Shown here piece by piece: positions 20,363 to 30,054 of a stretch of DNA of 64,000 nucleotides. The notes beneath the pieces are model-generated. The model saw nothing but the letters and a program-made list of their open reading frames with translations. It had not been told where the DNA came from and ran no database searches. Every line of letters begins with the position of its first letter. Positions within the stretch are counted from its first letter, which is position 1. A program made the position numbers and the translations under genes. Location: NCBI RefSeq assembly GCF_000178995.1, contig NZ_ADVZ01000001.1, positions 1,522,001-1,586,000 of the forward strand, given 5' to 3'. This stretch comes from Afipia sp. 1NLS2. GTDB lineage: Bacteria; Pseudomonadota; Alphaproteobacteria; Rhizobiales; Xanthobacteraceae.

Positions 20363-21214
20363 ATGCCGGCGACCGCCAATAATTATTTTCATCTTCATAT
20401 GATCTCGGACTCCACCGGCGAGACGATCATCATGGTGGCGCGTGCGGTGGCTGCTCAATATTCCAACGTCACGCCGGTGGAGCATGTCTACCCCTTGGTG
20501 CGCAGCCAGAAGCAGCTCGACCGTGTGCTCGCCGAGATCGAGGAAGCGCCGGGCATCGTGCTGTTTACGCTCCTGGAAAAGGATCTGGTGGAGCGGCTGG
20601 AAGCCAAGTGCAAGGAAATCAACATTCCAAGCTTGTCCATCATCGGGCCGGTGATGGAATTGTTCCGCGCCTACCTTGGACGCGAAACGTCCCAGCGCGT
20701 CGGCGCGCAGCACATGCTCAATGCGGATTATTTCAAGCGCATCGACGCCTTGAACTACACCATGATGCATGATGACGGACAGCACGTCGAAGGCCTGGAG
20801 GAGGCCGATGTCGTGCTGGTTGGCGTGTCGCGCACGTCGAAGACGCCGACCTCGATCTATCTCGCCAACCGCGGTATCCGCACGGCCAATGTGCCGCTGG
20901 TGCCCGGCATTCCGATTCCGCCGCAGCTCGAGACGCTGGTAAAGCCGCTGGTGGTCAGTCTGCACGCCACGCCGGAGCGGCTGGTGCAGGTCCGGCAGAA
21001 CCGACTGCTCGGCATGGGCGCGGCGGGCGGCCTCGGCCGGATCGGCGAGGATGCCTATGTCGAGCGTCAGTCGGTGGCAGAGGAGGTTGCGTTCGCACGC
21101 AAGCTCAGCGCCAAATACGATTGGCCGCTGCTCGATGTCACCCGCCGCTCCATCGAAGAGACGGCCGCCGCGGTGATGAAGCTTCACGCCGACCGGCAGC
21201 GTCAGCGCATATAA
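20363..21214 (+). CDS. PPSR-type bifunctional kinase/pyrophosphorylase (DUF299, RP001 family)
   Basis: The family phosphorylates and dephosphorylates pyruvate phosphate dikinase or PEP synthase, using ADP as phosphate donor. The 283-residue protein starts [14 protein letters not shown] and has the P-loop [21 protein letters not shown] (in two parts: [12 protein letters not shown] and SIYLANRG). [10 protein letters not shown] and a conserved RQNRLLGM segment follow. It is the first rightward gene after the candidate origin, as in other alphaproteobacteria, and maf begins 20 bp after it. Which enzyme it regulates here cannot be told from this window. Confidence 0.92.
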   Translation: MPATANNYFHLHMISDSTGETIIMVARAVAAQYSNVTPVEHVYPLVRSQKQLDRVLAEIEEAPGIVLFTLLEKDLVERLEAKCKEINIPSLSIIGPVMELFRAYLGRETSQRVGAQHMLNADYFKRIDALNYTMMHDDGQHVEGLEEADVVLVGVSRTSKTPTSIYLANRGIRTANVPLVPGIPIPPQLETLVKPLVVSLHATPERLVQVRQNRLLGMGAAGGLGRIGEDAYVERQSVAEEVAFARKLSAKYDWPLLDVTRRSIEETAAAVMKLHADRQRQRI

Positions 21215-21234
21215 GACATGAGTGCACGTAAGAT

Positions 21235-21843
21235 ATGGCGGACAATCCATCATCCCGGCTGATCCTCGCCTCGCAGAGTGCCGCGCGACAGGCCTTGTTG
21301 CGCCGCGCGAAAGTCGAATTCGAGGCGCTGCCCGCGAACATCGATGAGCGCGCAATCGAGCAATCGTCCCGACTTGCCGATGCGCCCGCCGTTGCCGCAT
21401 TGCTTGCAAGAGAAAAGGCGCTCCATATCAGCCGCGCGAATCCTGGCGCTTACGTGATCGGAGCCGATCAGACGCTGGCGCTTGGGTCACAGATTTTTGC
21501 CAAGGCCGAAGATCGGGCGCAGGCGCGCGCGCAGTTGAAATCCATGTGCAGCCGCACGCACGATCTGCATTCGGCGGTGGCTGTCGCGAAAGGCGATCAG
21601 ATCCTGTTCGAATCCATCTCGACCGCGCGCATGACCATGCGGCCCCTGAGCGATGCGCAGGTGGAAGCCTATCTCGATCTTGCGGGCGAAGCGGTCACCG
21701 CCAGCGTCGGCGGCTATCAGCTTGAGGGTGCAGGCGTGCATCTATTCGAGCGGATCGAAGGCGATTACTTCACCATCCTCGGCCTGCCGCTGCTGCCATT
21801 GCTCGGTTTTCTGCGCGGGCTTGGCCTCGCGCCGCTGCCCTGA
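21235..21843 (+). CDS. maf: Maf-like nucleotide pyrophosphatase
   Basis: Maf proteins hydrolyse modified or canonical nucleoside triphosphates and have been linked to septum control. The 202-residue protein shows LILASQSAARQALLRRA (the SxSxxR substrate-binding motif), VIGADQTLAL with the catalytic acidic residue, and VGGYQLEGAGVHLFERIEG. The SxxAR pattern and the overall sequence suggest the YceF-like rather than the YhdE-like branch, with moderate confidence. Position between PPSR and coaE is conserved in this class. Confidence 0.9.
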   Translation: MADNPSSRLILASQSAARQALLRRAKVEFEALPANIDERAIEQSSRLADAPAVAALLAREKALHISRANPGAYVIGADQTLALGSQIFAKAEDRAQARAQLKSMCSRTHDLHSAVAVAKGDQILFESISTARMTMRPLSDAQVEAYLDLAGEAVTASVGGYQLEGAGVHLFERIEGDYFTILGLPLLPLLGFLRGLGLAPLP

Positions 21844-21852
21844 GGTTCACCG

Positions 21853-22452
21853 ATGTTCGTGCTCGGATTGACCGGATCGATCGGAATGGGCAAGTCCACC
21901 ACGGCGCAGTTGTTCACTGAGCTGGGCGTGCCAGTCTATGACGCGGATGCGACCGTGCATCGCCTGTATGAACGTGAAGCAGTTGCGGCGATCGAACAGG
22001 CTTTTCCAGGCACGACGGGGGCAGGCGGTGTCGATCGCGAGAAACTGTCGGCGTATGTTGTCGGCAACGCACCGGCGATGAAACAGCTCGAATCGATCGT
22101 GCATCCGATGCTGCGCGCGCACGAAAAAGAGTTCCTGACCGGTGCAGAACAGGCCGGCGCGCCGGTTGCGGTGCTGGATATTCCGCTGCTGTTCGAGACC
22201 GGTGCCGAAAATCGCGTCGATGCGGTGCTGGTCGTGAGCGCGCCGGAAGAGGTGCAGCATGCGCGCATTCTTGCGCGGCCGAACATGACGGCTGCCAAGC
22301 TCGAGACGATTCTAGCACGGCAGATGCACGATGCCGACAAGCGGGCGCGTGCGGATTTTGTGGTGGATACGTCGAACGGGCTTGAGTCCGCGCGCGAACA
22401 AATCCGCCATGTGCTTGCGAAAGTCGCTACCATGCCGCGACGGCGTTCCTGA
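21853..22452 (+). CDS. coaE: Dephospho-CoA kinase
   Basis: CoaE carries out the last step of coenzyme A synthesis, phosphorylating the 3'-OH of dephospho-CoA. The 199-residue protein has the P-loop [15 protein letters not shown] at residues 4-18, [12 protein letters not shown], and [19 protein letters not shown], all standard. The gene lies nine bases after maf and 19 before dnaQ, so it belongs to the PPSR-maf-coaE-dnaQ operon leading away from the candidate origin. Confidence 0.96.
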   Translation: MFVLGLTGSIGMGKSTTAQLFTELGVPVYDADATVHRLYEREAVAAIEQAFPGTTGAGGVDREKLSAYVVGNAPAMKQLESIVHPMLRAHEKEFLTGAEQAGAPVAVLDIPLLFETGAENRVDAVLVVSAPEEVQHARILARPNMTAAKLETILARQMHDADKRARADFVVDTSNGLESAREQIRHVLAKVATMPRRRS

Positions 22453-22471
22453 TTCCAAGAGATATTGAGAG

Positions 22472-23164
22472 ATGCGCGAAATCGTTCTCGATACCGAAAC
22501 CACCGGCCTCGATGCGCTGCGCGGCGACCGGCTGGTCGAGATCGGCTGTGTCGAGATGTTCAACCACATGCCGACCGGGCAGACCTATCACGTCTACATC
22601 AATCCCGAGCGCGACATGCCGCAGGAAGCTTTTGCGGTGCATGGCCTGTCCTCCGAGTTTTTGTCGGACAAGCCGTTGTTCGCCGCCGTGGCGGAAGACT
22701 TTCTGACTTTTATCGGCGACGCGCCGCTCATCATTCACAACGCGTCATTCGATATCGGTTTCATCAACATGGAACTGGAGCGCGTCAAGCGCGCGGCCAT
22801 TCCGCGTGAGCGTCTGGTCGATACGCTCCTGCTGGCGCGCCGCAAGCATCCCGGCGTCTCCAACAGGCTCGATGATCTTTGCTCGCGCTATGCGATCGAC
22901 AATTCGCGGCGCACCAAGCACGGCGCGTTGCTCGACGCCGAACTGCTTGCCGAAGTCTATATCGATCTGATCGGCGCGCGGCAGTCCTCGCTCATTCTCG
23001 CGGAAACGCGAACCACATCGATCCGCGTGGTCGAGGTCGAACGGCGTGTTCGTGAGGTACCGCTGCCGCCGCGCATGACGCCGGAAGAGATCGAAGCGCA
23101 TCGCGCCTTCGTTGCCACGCTGGGCGATAATCCGATCTGGCGGGAATTTTCCGACGCGGAATAA
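22472..23164 (+). CDS. dnaQ: DNA polymerase III epsilon subunit (proofreading exonuclease)
   Basis: The 230-residue protein has the DEDDh exonuclease motifs: Exo I VLDTETTGLD (Asp7, Glu9), Exo II NASFDIGFIN, and Exo III RTKHGALLDAELLAEVY with the His. It removes misinserted 3' nucleotides during replication. The C-terminal tail (MTPEEIEAHRAFVATLG) probably binds the polymerase alpha subunit. The gene ends the operon at a strong terminator shared with secB. Confidence 0.95.
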   Translation: MREIVLDTETTGLDALRGDRLVEIGCVEMFNHMPTGQTYHVYINPERDMPQEAFAVHGLSSEFLSDKPLFAAVAEDFLTFIGDAPLIIHNASFDIGFINMELERVKRAAIPRERLVDTLLLARRKHPGVSNRLDDLCSRYAIDNSRRTKHGALLDAELLAEVYIDLIGARQSSLILAETRTTSIRVVEVERRVREVPLPPRMTPEEIEAHRAFVATLGDNPIWREFSDAE

Positions 23165-23190
23165 AAAAGCGGGCCATGTGGCCCGCTTTT
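23165..23190. terminator. Bidirectional rho-independent terminator between dnaQ and secB
   Basis: AAAAGCGGGCC and GGCCCGCTTTT make a perfect 11-bp stem around ATGT, flanked by A and T runs. It serves convergent dnaQ and secB. Confidence 0.92.
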
Positions 23191-23207
23191 CTTCAGCCTG
23201 GTTAGGC

Positions 23208-23684
23208 TTAGTTCGGTTTGGCCTGCTCGGCCTGCCGCGCCATGTTCTGGCGATAGAGGCCGACGAAATCCACCGGATCGAGCATCAGAGGCGGGAAACC
23301 GCCATTGCGGGTTGCGGTCGCGACGATTTCGCGGGCGAACGGGAACAAAAGCCGGGGGCATTCGATCATTACAAACGGATGCAGGCTGTCCTGCGGCACG
23401 TTCTCGATCCGGAACACGCCGGCATAGGCCAGCTCGAATGCGAACAGCACCTTGTCGCCATTCATGGCCTTGCCTTCGATGGCGAGCAGAACCTCGAAAT
23501 CGGTGCCGCCGAGATTGGTGGCGCCGACATTGATCTGAATCGAGATTTCCGGCTGCTTGTCCTGCTGCGACAATGATGCAGGTGCATTCGGATTCTCGAA
23601 GGAGAGATCCTTGATATATTGCGTCAGAACGCCAAGCTGCGGAGGACCGGCGGCCTCGGCCGGAGCGGCATTGGTGTCAGTCAT
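23208..23684 (-). CDS. secB: Protein-export chaperone SecB
   Basis: SecB is a cytoplasmic tetrameric chaperone that keeps preproteins unfolded and hands them to SecA. The 158-residue protein includes [53 protein letters not shown] (key parts [11 protein letters not shown] and [13 protein letters not shown]) and [17 protein letters not shown] start at 23684, where GGAGA precedes the ATG; a frame upstream to 23801 adds unconserved residues. It is divergent from the Tim44-like gene across 264 bp that must hold both promoters; I see no clear element there. Confidence 0.95.
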   Translation of the reverse strand: MTDTNAAPAEAAGPPQLGVLTQYIKDLSFENPNAPASLSQQDKQPEISIQINVGATNLGGTDFEVLLAIEGKAMNGDKVLFAFELAYAGVFRIENVPQDSLHPFVMIECPRLLFPFAREIVATATRNGGFPPLMLDPVDFVGLYRQNMARQAEQAKPN

Positions 23685-23948
23685 CGATCTCTCCTGCAAT
23701 CTCGTTTGGGAAGCTGGTTTGGGCGCAGTGGCTATCATAGGGCTGCCGCTCTCGACAAGGACGGCTGTCCGAATCAGGGCCAAAAGCTTGGCTGGGAGCA
23801 AGGGATTGGGCTAGAATCGCAACAATTACCGCAATCGGGAGCCGGACGGCCGCCACGTTAAGGGTTTAAGACACGGTGGCGCGGCTATCTTTCGTGCTTA
23901 CATAACCCCGTACCGGACGGGAACACGCCAGATCGGAAGTGACGTAAC

Positions 23949-24653
23949 GTGGACATTTACACCATCATCTTTTTGGCCTTGGCCGTCTTTATTTTCCTGC
24001 GGCTGCGCAACGTTCTTGGACAGCGCACCGGCAGCGAGCGGCCGCCTTATGATCGCGTGACGCGCGATGTCGCACCGACGGGCAACGACAATAATGTGGT
24101 CCGCATGCCCGGCACCGCCGTCGATCAAGCGACCCTGGCACCTTCCGCCGATCCGGTTTCGCCCCGCGAGCGCTGGAAGGGCATCGCCGCTCCCGATTCG
24201 GAGCTGGCCAGCGGCCTCGATCAGGTTGCCGCCGCCGATCCGTCCTTCAATGCGCAACATTTCATTTCCGGCGCAAAAAGCGCCTATGAGATGATCGTGC
24301 TGGCCTTCGCCAATGGCGACCGCCGCACGCTGAAGGACCTGCTGTCCTCCGATGTCTATGATGGGTTTGAAGCCGTCATCAAGGGCCGCGAACAGCAGGG
24401 TGAAAAGGTCGAGACCAAGTTTGCTTCGATCGACAAGGCCGAACTCGTCAGCGCCGGCGTCCGGGACAAGCTCGCGCACCTCACCGTTCGGTTTGTTTCG
24501 CAGATGATCACCGCCACGCGCGACAAGGACGGTGCGGTCATCGATGGCAACCCTGAAAAACTCACCGATGTCACCGATGTCTGGACGTTCTCACGTGACG
24601 TTTCCTCCCGCGATCCGAATTGGAAGCTGGTTGGAACGGAAAGCGGACACTGA
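23949..24653 (+). CDS. Tim44-like domain membrane-anchored protein
   Basis: The 234-residue protein begins at a GTG with one N-terminal TM helix (MDIYTIIFLALAVFIFLRLRNVLGQRTG). A linker leads to a C-terminal Tim44-like domain: FNAQHFISGAKSAYEMIVLAFANGDRRTLKDLLSSDVYDGF (key parts SAYEMIVLAFANGD and LKDLLSSDVYDGF). The mitochondrial relative docks the import motor to the inner membrane; in alphaproteobacteria these TimA-type proteins are thought to be adaptors at the cytoplasmic membrane. The neighbour secB fits a link to envelope protein traffic, but this is inference. It overlaps the proposed mltA start. Confidence 0.87.
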   Translation: MDIYTIIFLALAVFIFLRLRNVLGQRTGSERPPYDRVTRDVAPTGNDNNVVRMPGTAVDQATLAPSADPVSPRERWKGIAAPDSELASGLDQVAAADPSFNAQHFISGAKSAYEMIVLAFANGDRRTLKDLLSSDVYDGFEAVIKGREQQGEKVETKFASIDKAELVSAGVRDKLAHLTVRFVSQMITATRDKDGAVIDGNPEKLTDVTDVWTFSRDVSSRDPNWKLVGTESGH

Positions 24654-26022
24654 CGGACGCTTCCCTTACGGCTCCGCCGCGGCACTGGTATTCGCGGCGG
24701 CGGTTCTGACATGCAGCGCGGTCGCGGATGCCCGCAGCCACCGTCGCGCTTCCCGGCCAGAGGTCGAGGCCACGCACCATGTGCGACTGCGGCCCGAAAA
24801 CATCCACTGGCCGCTTGCCATTCCGGGCGTGCAATATAGTCCCGTCGCCTGGAGCGATCTGCGCGGCTGGGCGGATGACGACCAGTTCAAGGCGTTCAAG
24901 ACATTCAAGGCAAGCTGCGCGCCTGTCCTCGCGCGCAAGACGAAGAAGCCGGAAGATATCCCCGACAAATTTCTGGGCGATGCGCTGCGCGAGCCTTGCC
25001 TTGCCGCACGCGGAGCGAAGGCTCATGATGCCGCATCCGCGCGCGCATTTTTCGAGGAGCAGTTCGCGCCGGTGACGATCTCGCGTCTTGGCGAGGATGC
25101 AGGCTTCGTCACCGGCTATTACGAACCCATCGTCGAAGGCTCGCGTACCAAGACCGATGTCTACGCGGTGCCGGTCTATCGCCGTCCCTCGAATCTGTTC
25201 GTGCGCGGATACAGTCAGGCCTCGCCGAGCCTGCCAAACAAGGGCGATGTGTTCCGCAAGATCGGCCGCCGCAAGCTGGTGCCGTATTATGACCGCGCCC
25301 AGATCGAGGATGGCGCGATTGCTGGCCGCGGGCTGGAGATCGTTTGGCTGAAGAGCCAGACCGATCTTCTGTTCATCCAGATTCAGGGCTCGGCCCGGAT
25401 CAAGTTGCCGGATGGTTCGATGGTGCGGATCAATTACGATTCGCATAATGGTTTTCCCTATACGCCGATCGGGCGCGTGCTGATCGAGCGCAACATCATT
25501 CCCAAAGACCAGATGTCGATGCAGCGCATCCGTGAATACATGGAGCAGAATCCCGGCGCGGCGGATGAATTGCGGCGGCAGAACCGCTCCTACATTTTTT
25601 TCCACGAAGTGCCGCTGAAGGCGGATGATGAGGCGATCGGCGCGCAGGGCGTACCGCTGACGGCAGGCCGCTCGATTGCGGTCGACAAGGCGCTGCATGT
25701 CTATGGCACGCCGTTCTTCATCGACGGCGATCTGCCGATCGAAAGCGACACCTCGAATACGCCGTTCCGCCGGCTGATGATCGCGCAGGATACCGGCTCG
25801 GCGATTGTCGGCCCCGCGCGCGCCGATCTCTATTTCGGCGCGGGCACGGAGGCGGGCAAGATCGCGGGTCGCATCAAGAACGCGGCGCGTTTCACCATCC
25901 TGTTGCCGAAGTCTCTGGACCCGGTCGCGCACGGCAGAACCGTGCCGCTGCCGGATGCCCGCCCGGCCGAGGAGAAGCCCAGGCCCAAACGGCGCGTCCG
26001 CCGCCAGGCGGACAACTCATGA
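24631..26022 (+). CDS. mltA: MltA-type lytic transglycosylase with 3D domain
   Basis: The protein should cleave peptidoglycan glycan strands in the periplasm. The MltA domain runs GFVTGYYEPIVEGSRT, YAVPVYRRP and DLLFIQIQGSARIKLPDG (LLFIQIQGSARI). A C-terminal 3D domain has MIAQDTGSAIVGPARADLYFG, with the catalytic Asp in this region. No ATG fits: I chose TTG 24631, preceded by GGAAG, which gives a hydrophobic signal-like stretch SAAALVFAAAVLTCSAVADA. The frame is open back to 24532. It overlaps the Tim44-like gene by 23 bp and ends in a Lys/Arg-rich tail overlapping the Smr gene by ATGA. Confidence 0.88.
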   Translation: MERKADTDGRFPYGSAAALVFAAAVLTCSAVADARSHRRASRPEVEATHHVRLRPENIHWPLAIPGVQYSPVAWSDLRGWADDDQFKAFKTFKASCAPVLARKTKKPEDIPDKFLGDALREPCLAARGAKAHDAASARAFFEEQFAPVTISRLGEDAGFVTGYYEPIVEGSRTKTDVYAVPVYRRPSNLFVRGYSQASPSLPNKGDVFRKIGRRKLVPYYDRAQIEDGAIAGRGLEIVWLKSQTDLLFIQIQGSARIKLPDGSMVRINYDSHNGFPYTPIGRVLIERNIIPKDQMSMQRIREYMEQNPGAADELRRQNRSYIFFHEVPLKADDEAIGAQGVPLTAGRSIAVDKALHVYGTPFFIDGDLPIESDTSNTPFRRLMIAQDTGSAIVGPARADLYFGAGTEAGKIAGRIKNAARFTILLPKSLDPVAHGRTVPLPDARPAEEKPRPKRRVRRQADNS

Positions 26023-26621
26023 AGCGCTCTCGCCCGCCGGACTTGTCGCCACCGCCCTCGCGCCGCCGCCGCGCTCTCGATTCCGAAGAGCGCGAATTGT
26101 GGGAGACGGTGACAAAACAGATCAAGCCGCTGCGCCGGCCGCCCAAAGTCGAAAAGTCCGAGAGTAGTGCGCAGGGCGAAGAAGACGCCGTCACAAAAGA
26201 AGTCGCGGGTCGCCCGTCAGGGCCTGCTGCTTCACCGAAACAAACCACAGTCGCGCCTCGGCCGAAGAATTCACCGCCGCCGCTGGCTCCGTTCGGCCGC
26301 CGCGAGCGATCGCATCTCGCGCGTGGCCGCAAGGAAATCGAGGCGCGGCTCGATCTGCACGGTATGACGCAAGCGCGCGCGCATCGCGCGCTGATTGCGT
26401 TTCTGTCGCGCGCCAGCGAGGATGGGCTGACCTTCGTGCTCGTGATTACCGGCAAGGGCCGCAGCGGCGCGCTTGATTCCGAGCGCGGCGTGTTGCGGCG
26501 TCAGGTGCCGGAATGGCTGGGCCTGCCGGAATTCCGCAGTCTCGTCGTCGGCTTTGAAGAAGCCTCCATCGGCCATGGCGGCGCAGGCGCGCTCTATGTC
26601 CGGTTGCGGCGGGCAAGGTAG
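26019..26621 (+). CDS. Smr-domain protein
   Basis: The 200-residue protein has a Pro/Arg-rich, probably disordered N-terminal half. The C-terminal Smr domain begins IEARLDLHGMTQARAHRAL (DLHGMT motif) and continues VLVITGKGRSG, PEFRSLVVGFEEASIGHGGAGALYVRLRR, where the HGGxGAxYVxL core is typical. Smr domains nick or bind nucleic acids and act in recombination, mismatch processing or stalled-ribosome mRNA cleavage; the role of this one is open. Translation is likely coupled to mltA through the ATGA overlap. Confidence 0.9.
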   Translation: MKRSRPPDLSPPPSRRRRALDSEERELWETVTKQIKPLRRPPKVEKSESSAQGEEDAVTKEVAGRPSGPAASPKQTTVAPRPKNSPPPLAPFGRRERSHLARGRKEIEARLDLHGMTQARAHRALIAFLSRASEDGLTFVLVITGKGRSGALDSERGVLRRQVPEWLGLPEFRSLVVGFEEASIGHGGAGALYVRLRRAR

Positions 26622-26637
26622 GCTGCCAACGCAGGCG

Positions 26638-26735
26638 TCATTCCGGACATCCCGCGGAGCGGGATGATCCGGAACTTTGTATTGTTCGGGAGAGATTCCG
26701 GGTTCGCACGTTTTACGCGCGCCCCGGAATGACGT
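26638..26735. repeat. Dispersed palindromic (REP-like) repeat, copy 3
   Basis: Between convergent Smr and hslU genes, GTCATTCCGGACATCCCGC / GCGGGATGATCCGGAAC forms one palindrome. AGATTCCGGGTTCGCACG / GCGCGCCCCGGAATGACG forms a second. The second unit is the best preserved of the three copies found and may act as a transcript-end hairpin. Confidence 0.78.
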
Positions 26736-26738
26736 GCC

Positions 26739-28040
26739 TCACAAAATAAATCTTGAAAGATCCGCGTTCTTCGCGAGGTCCCCGATGTACTTCTGCACGT
26801 AAGCGGCATCGATGGTGACGGTCTGGCCGTGCATGTCGGGCGCGTGGAACGAGGTCTCGTCGAGCACCCGTTCCAATACGGTCTGTAACCTGCGTGCGCC
26901 GATATTCTCCACGCTCGCGTTCACCGCGACCGCGACATCGGCCAGCGCGTCGATGGCATCGTCGGTGATATCGAGCGTCACGCCCTCGGTGGCCATCAGC
27001 GCCACATATTGCTTGATGAGCGAACTTTCCGGCTCGGTGAGGATACGGCGGAGATCGTCCCGCACCAGCGCCTGCAACTCGACGCGGATCGGCAGGCGGC
27101 CCTGCAATTCCGGCAGCAGGTCGGACGGCTTGGCGATGTGGAACGCACCCGAGGCGATGAACAGGATGTGGTCGGTTTTCACCGGGCCGTGCTTGGTGGA
27201 CACCGTGGTGCCTTCGATCAGCGGCAGCAGGTCGCGCTGCACGCCTTCGCGCGACACGTCACCGGTGCGCGCACCCTCGCGCACGCAGATCTTGTCGATC
27301 TCGTCGAGGAACACGATGCCATTGTTCTCGACCGCATGGATGGCGTCGCGCGTCAGCGCTTCGTCATCCAGCAATTTATCGGACTCTTCGTTGACGAGCA
27401 CTTCATAGGAATCGGCGACCGTCAGCTTCCGCATCTTGGTGCGCCCACCCATCTTGCCGAAAATATCGCCGAGCGAGATCGCGCCCATCTGCGCGCCGGG
27501 CATGCCAGGAATCTCGAACATCGAAGGCCCGCCGCCGGCCTGCGTCTCGACTTCGATTTCCTTGTCGTTGAGTTCGCCCGCGCGCAGCCTGCGGCGGAAC
27601 GAATCCCGCGTGCTCGCGGAGGCATTGGCGCCGACCAGCGCATCGAGCACGCGTTCCTCGGCGGCCAGTTCGGCACGCGCCTCGACATCCTTGCGCTTCT
27701 TCTCGCGGGTTTGCGCGATGGCGACATCGACAAGGTCGCGCACGATCTGTTCGACATCGCGGCCGACATAGCCGACCTCGGTGAATTTCGTAGCTTCCAC
27801 CTTGATGAACGGCGCGCCTGCGAGTTTCGCGAGCCGCCGCGCGATCTCGGTCTTCCCCACGCCGGTCGGGCCGATCATCAGGATGTTTTTCGGCAGCACC
27901 TCCTCGCGCAGGCTTCCGGTGAGTTGCAGCCGCCGCCAGCGGTTGCGCAGCGCGATGGCGACCGCGCGCTTGGCGTCGTGCTGGCCGACGATGAAGCGGT
28001 CGAGTTCGGAGACGATTTCGCGAGGAGAGAAGTCGGTCAT
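26739..28040 (-). CDS. hslU: ATP-dependent protease ATPase subunit HslU
   Basis: HslU is the AAA+ unfoldase that feeds proteins into HslV. The 433-residue protein has Walker [19 protein letters not shown] (about residues 54-71), the pore loop EVGYVGRD, an I domain with [12 protein letters not shown], Walker [13 protein letters not shown], and a C-terminus LSRFIL, whose tail inserts into HslV. Length is normal. It is third in the hslV-DUF2585-hslU cluster. Confidence 0.97.
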   Translation of the reverse strand: MTDFSPREIVSELDRFIVGQHDAKRAVAIALRNRWRRLQLTGSLREEVLPKNILMIGPTGVGKTEIARRLAKLAGAPFIKVEATKFTEVGYVGRDVEQIVRDLVDVAIAQTREKKRKDVEARAELAAEERVLDALVGANASASTRDSFRRRLRAGELNDKEIEVETQAGGGPSMFEIPGMPGAQMGAISLGDIFGKMGGRTKMRKLTVADSYEVLVNEESDKLLDDEALTRDAIHAVENNGIVFLDEIDKICVREGARTGDVSREGVQRDLLPLIEGTTVSTKHGPVKTDHILFIASGAFHIAKPSDLLPELQGRLPIRVELQALVRDDLRRILTEPESSLIKQYVALMATEGVTLDITDDAIDALADVAVAVNASVENIGARRLQTVLERVLDETSFHAPDMHGQTVTIDAAYVQKYIGDLAKNADLSRFIL

Positions 28041-28080
28041 GGCATTTCAGTTAGGTTGAATGATCGGTTTCGCAAGCGAG

Positions 28081-28689
28081 CTAGATAATCGGCGGGCCGC
28101 CCTGCCACTGTTTGATTACCTCAAACGGGTGAGTCAGCATGATGATATTCAGCGTCAGGTTGTCGCGAATGTGCAGGCCGACCGCGATTTCGAACAAGAT
28201 GGCAATGGCGACTGTCGCCATGAGAGGCATTGTCCGTGCGGCCACAAAGCCCAGAACCATCGCCAGCGTGTCCGACACCGAATTGACGATGCTATCGCCA
28301 TAGTAGTCCAGTGAAATCGTGCCTGCGCGGTAGCGCTCGATGATGATCGGCGAGTTTTCCAGAAGTTCCCAGCCGCCTTCAACGACCATTGCGATCAGAA
28401 GCCGCGCGATCCAGGGTGTCTTTGGCAGCATCAACCATGTCAGGGCATAAAACAGGAAGCCATGAATGAGGTGCGAGAAGGTGTACCAGTCGGCGATGTG
28501 CTGGGAGTTCTCCGAACTCTGCACCACGCCGTGCCACAGCTTGACATAACCGCAGGTGCAGATCGGCACGCGGCCCATCGCGTAAAGTCCTGCCGCCTGC
28601 AGAGCGAGTAGAAGCGCGCCGAGAAGGAGTCCCTGACGTATCGACAATCCGACTGTCGCAGACGTCGTTGCGACTTTCGCCGCGCTCAT
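28081..28689 (-). CDS. DUF2585 / UPF0314 membrane protein
   Basis: The 202-residue protein has about five TM helices. Conserved features of this alphaproteobacterial family include [27 protein letters not shown] and [18 protein letters not shown] followed by [10 protein letters not shown]. Several charged or polar residues (Glu, Asp, His) lie in predicted membrane regions, as in VanZ-like proteins; no enzyme activity is established. Its ATG overlaps the hslV stop (ATGA), and hslU follows 40 bp later, so it is translated with the protease. Confidence 0.85.
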   Translation of the reverse strand: MSAAKVATTSATVGLSIRQGLLLGALLLALQAAGLYAMGRVPICTCGYVKLWHGVVQSSENSQHIADWYTFSHLIHGFLFYALTWLMLPKTPWIARLLIAMVVEGGWELLENSPIIIERYRAGTISLDYYGDSIVNSVSDTLAMVLGFVAARTMPLMATVAIAILFEIAVGLHIRDNLTLNIIMLTHPFEVIKQWQGGPPII

Positions 28690-29237
28690 GCGAGGAGTGT
28701 TTCGATGGTCAGGTTACGGTTGGTGTAGACGCAGATGTCGGCTGCAATCTCGAGCGAGCGGCGCACGATGGCTTCGGCATCATGTGAGGAGTCGGACAAT
28801 GCCCGCGCGGCGGCAAGCGCATAATTGCCGCCGGAGCCGATCGCGATGATGCCGTCTTCGGGCTCCAGCACATCGCCGGTGCCGGTGAGCACCAGCGAGA
28901 CATCCTTGTCGGCGACGATCATCATCGCCTCCAGTCGCCGCAGGTAACGATCCGTGCGCCAGTCCTTTGCGAGTTCGACGCAGGCGCGCGTCAGTTGTCC
29001 CGGATATTGTTCGAGCTTGCTCTCCAGCCGCTCGAACAGCGTGAAGGCGTCGGCGGTGGCGCCGGCGAAGCCGCCGATCACGTCGCCCTTGCCGAGCCTG
29101 CGCACCTTCTTGGCATTGGATTTGATGACGGTCTGGCCGATCGAGACCTGGCCGTCGCCGCCCACCACCACCTTTCCGCCTTTGCGGACGGTGAGGATCG
29201 TGGTGCCGTGCCAGCTCTCGGCTTGCGAATTCTGCAT
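28686..29237 (-). CDS. hslV: ATP-dependent protease subunit HslV
   Basis: HslV is the threonine-protease core of the HslUV proteasome-like complex. The catalytic Thr lies in [22 protein letters not shown] ([11 protein letters not shown]), after a short N-terminal extension that must be removed; such extensions are usual in rhizobial Hsl[19 protein letters not shown] and [17 protein letters not shown] are further family motifs. I start at 29237; a frame upstream to 29264 adds nine residues. It is divergent from hisB across about 195 bp. Confidence 0.96.
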   Translation of the reverse strand: MQNSQAESWHGTTILTVRKGGKVVVGGDGQVSIGQTVIKSNAKKVRRLGKGDVIGGFAGATADAFTLFERLESKLEQYPGQLTRACVELAKDWRTDRYLRRLEAMMIVADKDVSLVLTGTGDVLEPEDGIIAIGSGGNYALAAARALSDSSHDAEAIVRRSLEIAADICVYTNRNLTIETLLA

Positions 29238-29431
29238 ATGATCTATCCCCTGACAGGCTCCCATTTAGGAAGCTCCAGCCTTGGATGCAAACGGCGGCCA
29301 GGGAAGCCCGGAATCCGGAAAAATCCGGTCACCATAGACGCGATTGGGAGGCCTCCTGGCCACTGTTGCAGTAGCGAAGGCGTCATCTGCCTGTTAAAAG
29401 GCGCTCAAAATTGGGTTCTGGAGCGAATTTC

Positions 29432-30025
29432 ATGCGCACGGCCACGATCAAGCGCAAGACCAAGGAGACCGATATCGCCGTCAGCGTCAATCTTGACGGC
29501 AAGGGCGTCTCCGATGTTGCGACCGGCATTGGTTTCTTCGACCACATGCTGGATCTCTTGGCGCGCCATTCGGGCATCGACATCTCGGTGAAGGCGCAGG
29601 GGGACTTGCATGTCGATCACCACCACACCACCGAGGATGTCGGCATCGCGCTCGGCCAGGCGGTGAAGCAGGCGCTGGGCGACATGGCGGGCATCACCCG
29701 TTATGCCGGCGTGCACCTGCCGATGGACGAGACGCTGTCGCGCGTCGTGATCGATATTTCCGGCCGCCCGGTACTGGTGTTCAGGGTGGAGTTTCCGCGC
29801 GACAAGATCGGCGAGTTCGACACCGAGCTGGTGCGCGAGTGGTTCCACGCGTTCGCGATGAATGCGGGCATCACGCTGCATGTCGAGACCTTGTATGGCG
29901 AGAACAGCCATCACATCTCGGAGTCCTGTTTCAAAGGGCTTGCGCGCGCGCTGCGCGCCGCGGTCGCGATCGATCCGCGCGCCAACGGCGCGGTGCCCTC
30001 GACCAAGGGTCAGTTGGGCGGCTAG
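29432..30025 (+). CDS. hisB: Imidazoleglycerol-phosphate dehydratase
   Basis: HisB dehydrates imidazoleglycerol phosphate in the sixth step of histidine synthesis. The 197-residue single-domain enzyme has the metal-binding His clusters [14 protein letters not shown] and [17 protein letters not shown], plus [10 protein letters not shown]. The start at 29432 follows GGAG at a good distance; an in-frame ATG at 29411 is less likely. It is the first gene of the hisB-DUF2628-hisH-hisA-hisF(-hisE) cluster. Confidence 0.97.
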   Translation: MRTATIKRKTKETDIAVSVNLDGKGVSDVATGIGFFDHMLDLLARHSGIDISVKAQGDLHVDHHHTTEDVGIALGQAVKQALGDMAGITRYAGVHLPMDETLSRVVIDISGRPVLVFRVEFPRDKIGEFDTELVREWFHAFAMNAGITLHVETLYGENSHHISESCFKGLARALRAAVAIDPRANGAVPSTKGQLGG

Positions 30026-30054
30026 CGCGACAAGCGCGCCGCCGGAGAGGTGAG

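Noticed and set aside
20204-21409. 401-codon minus-strand frame entering the candidate origin
   Set aside because: Mostly antisense to the PPSR gene; composition is shadow-like and it would put a gene across the origin spacer.
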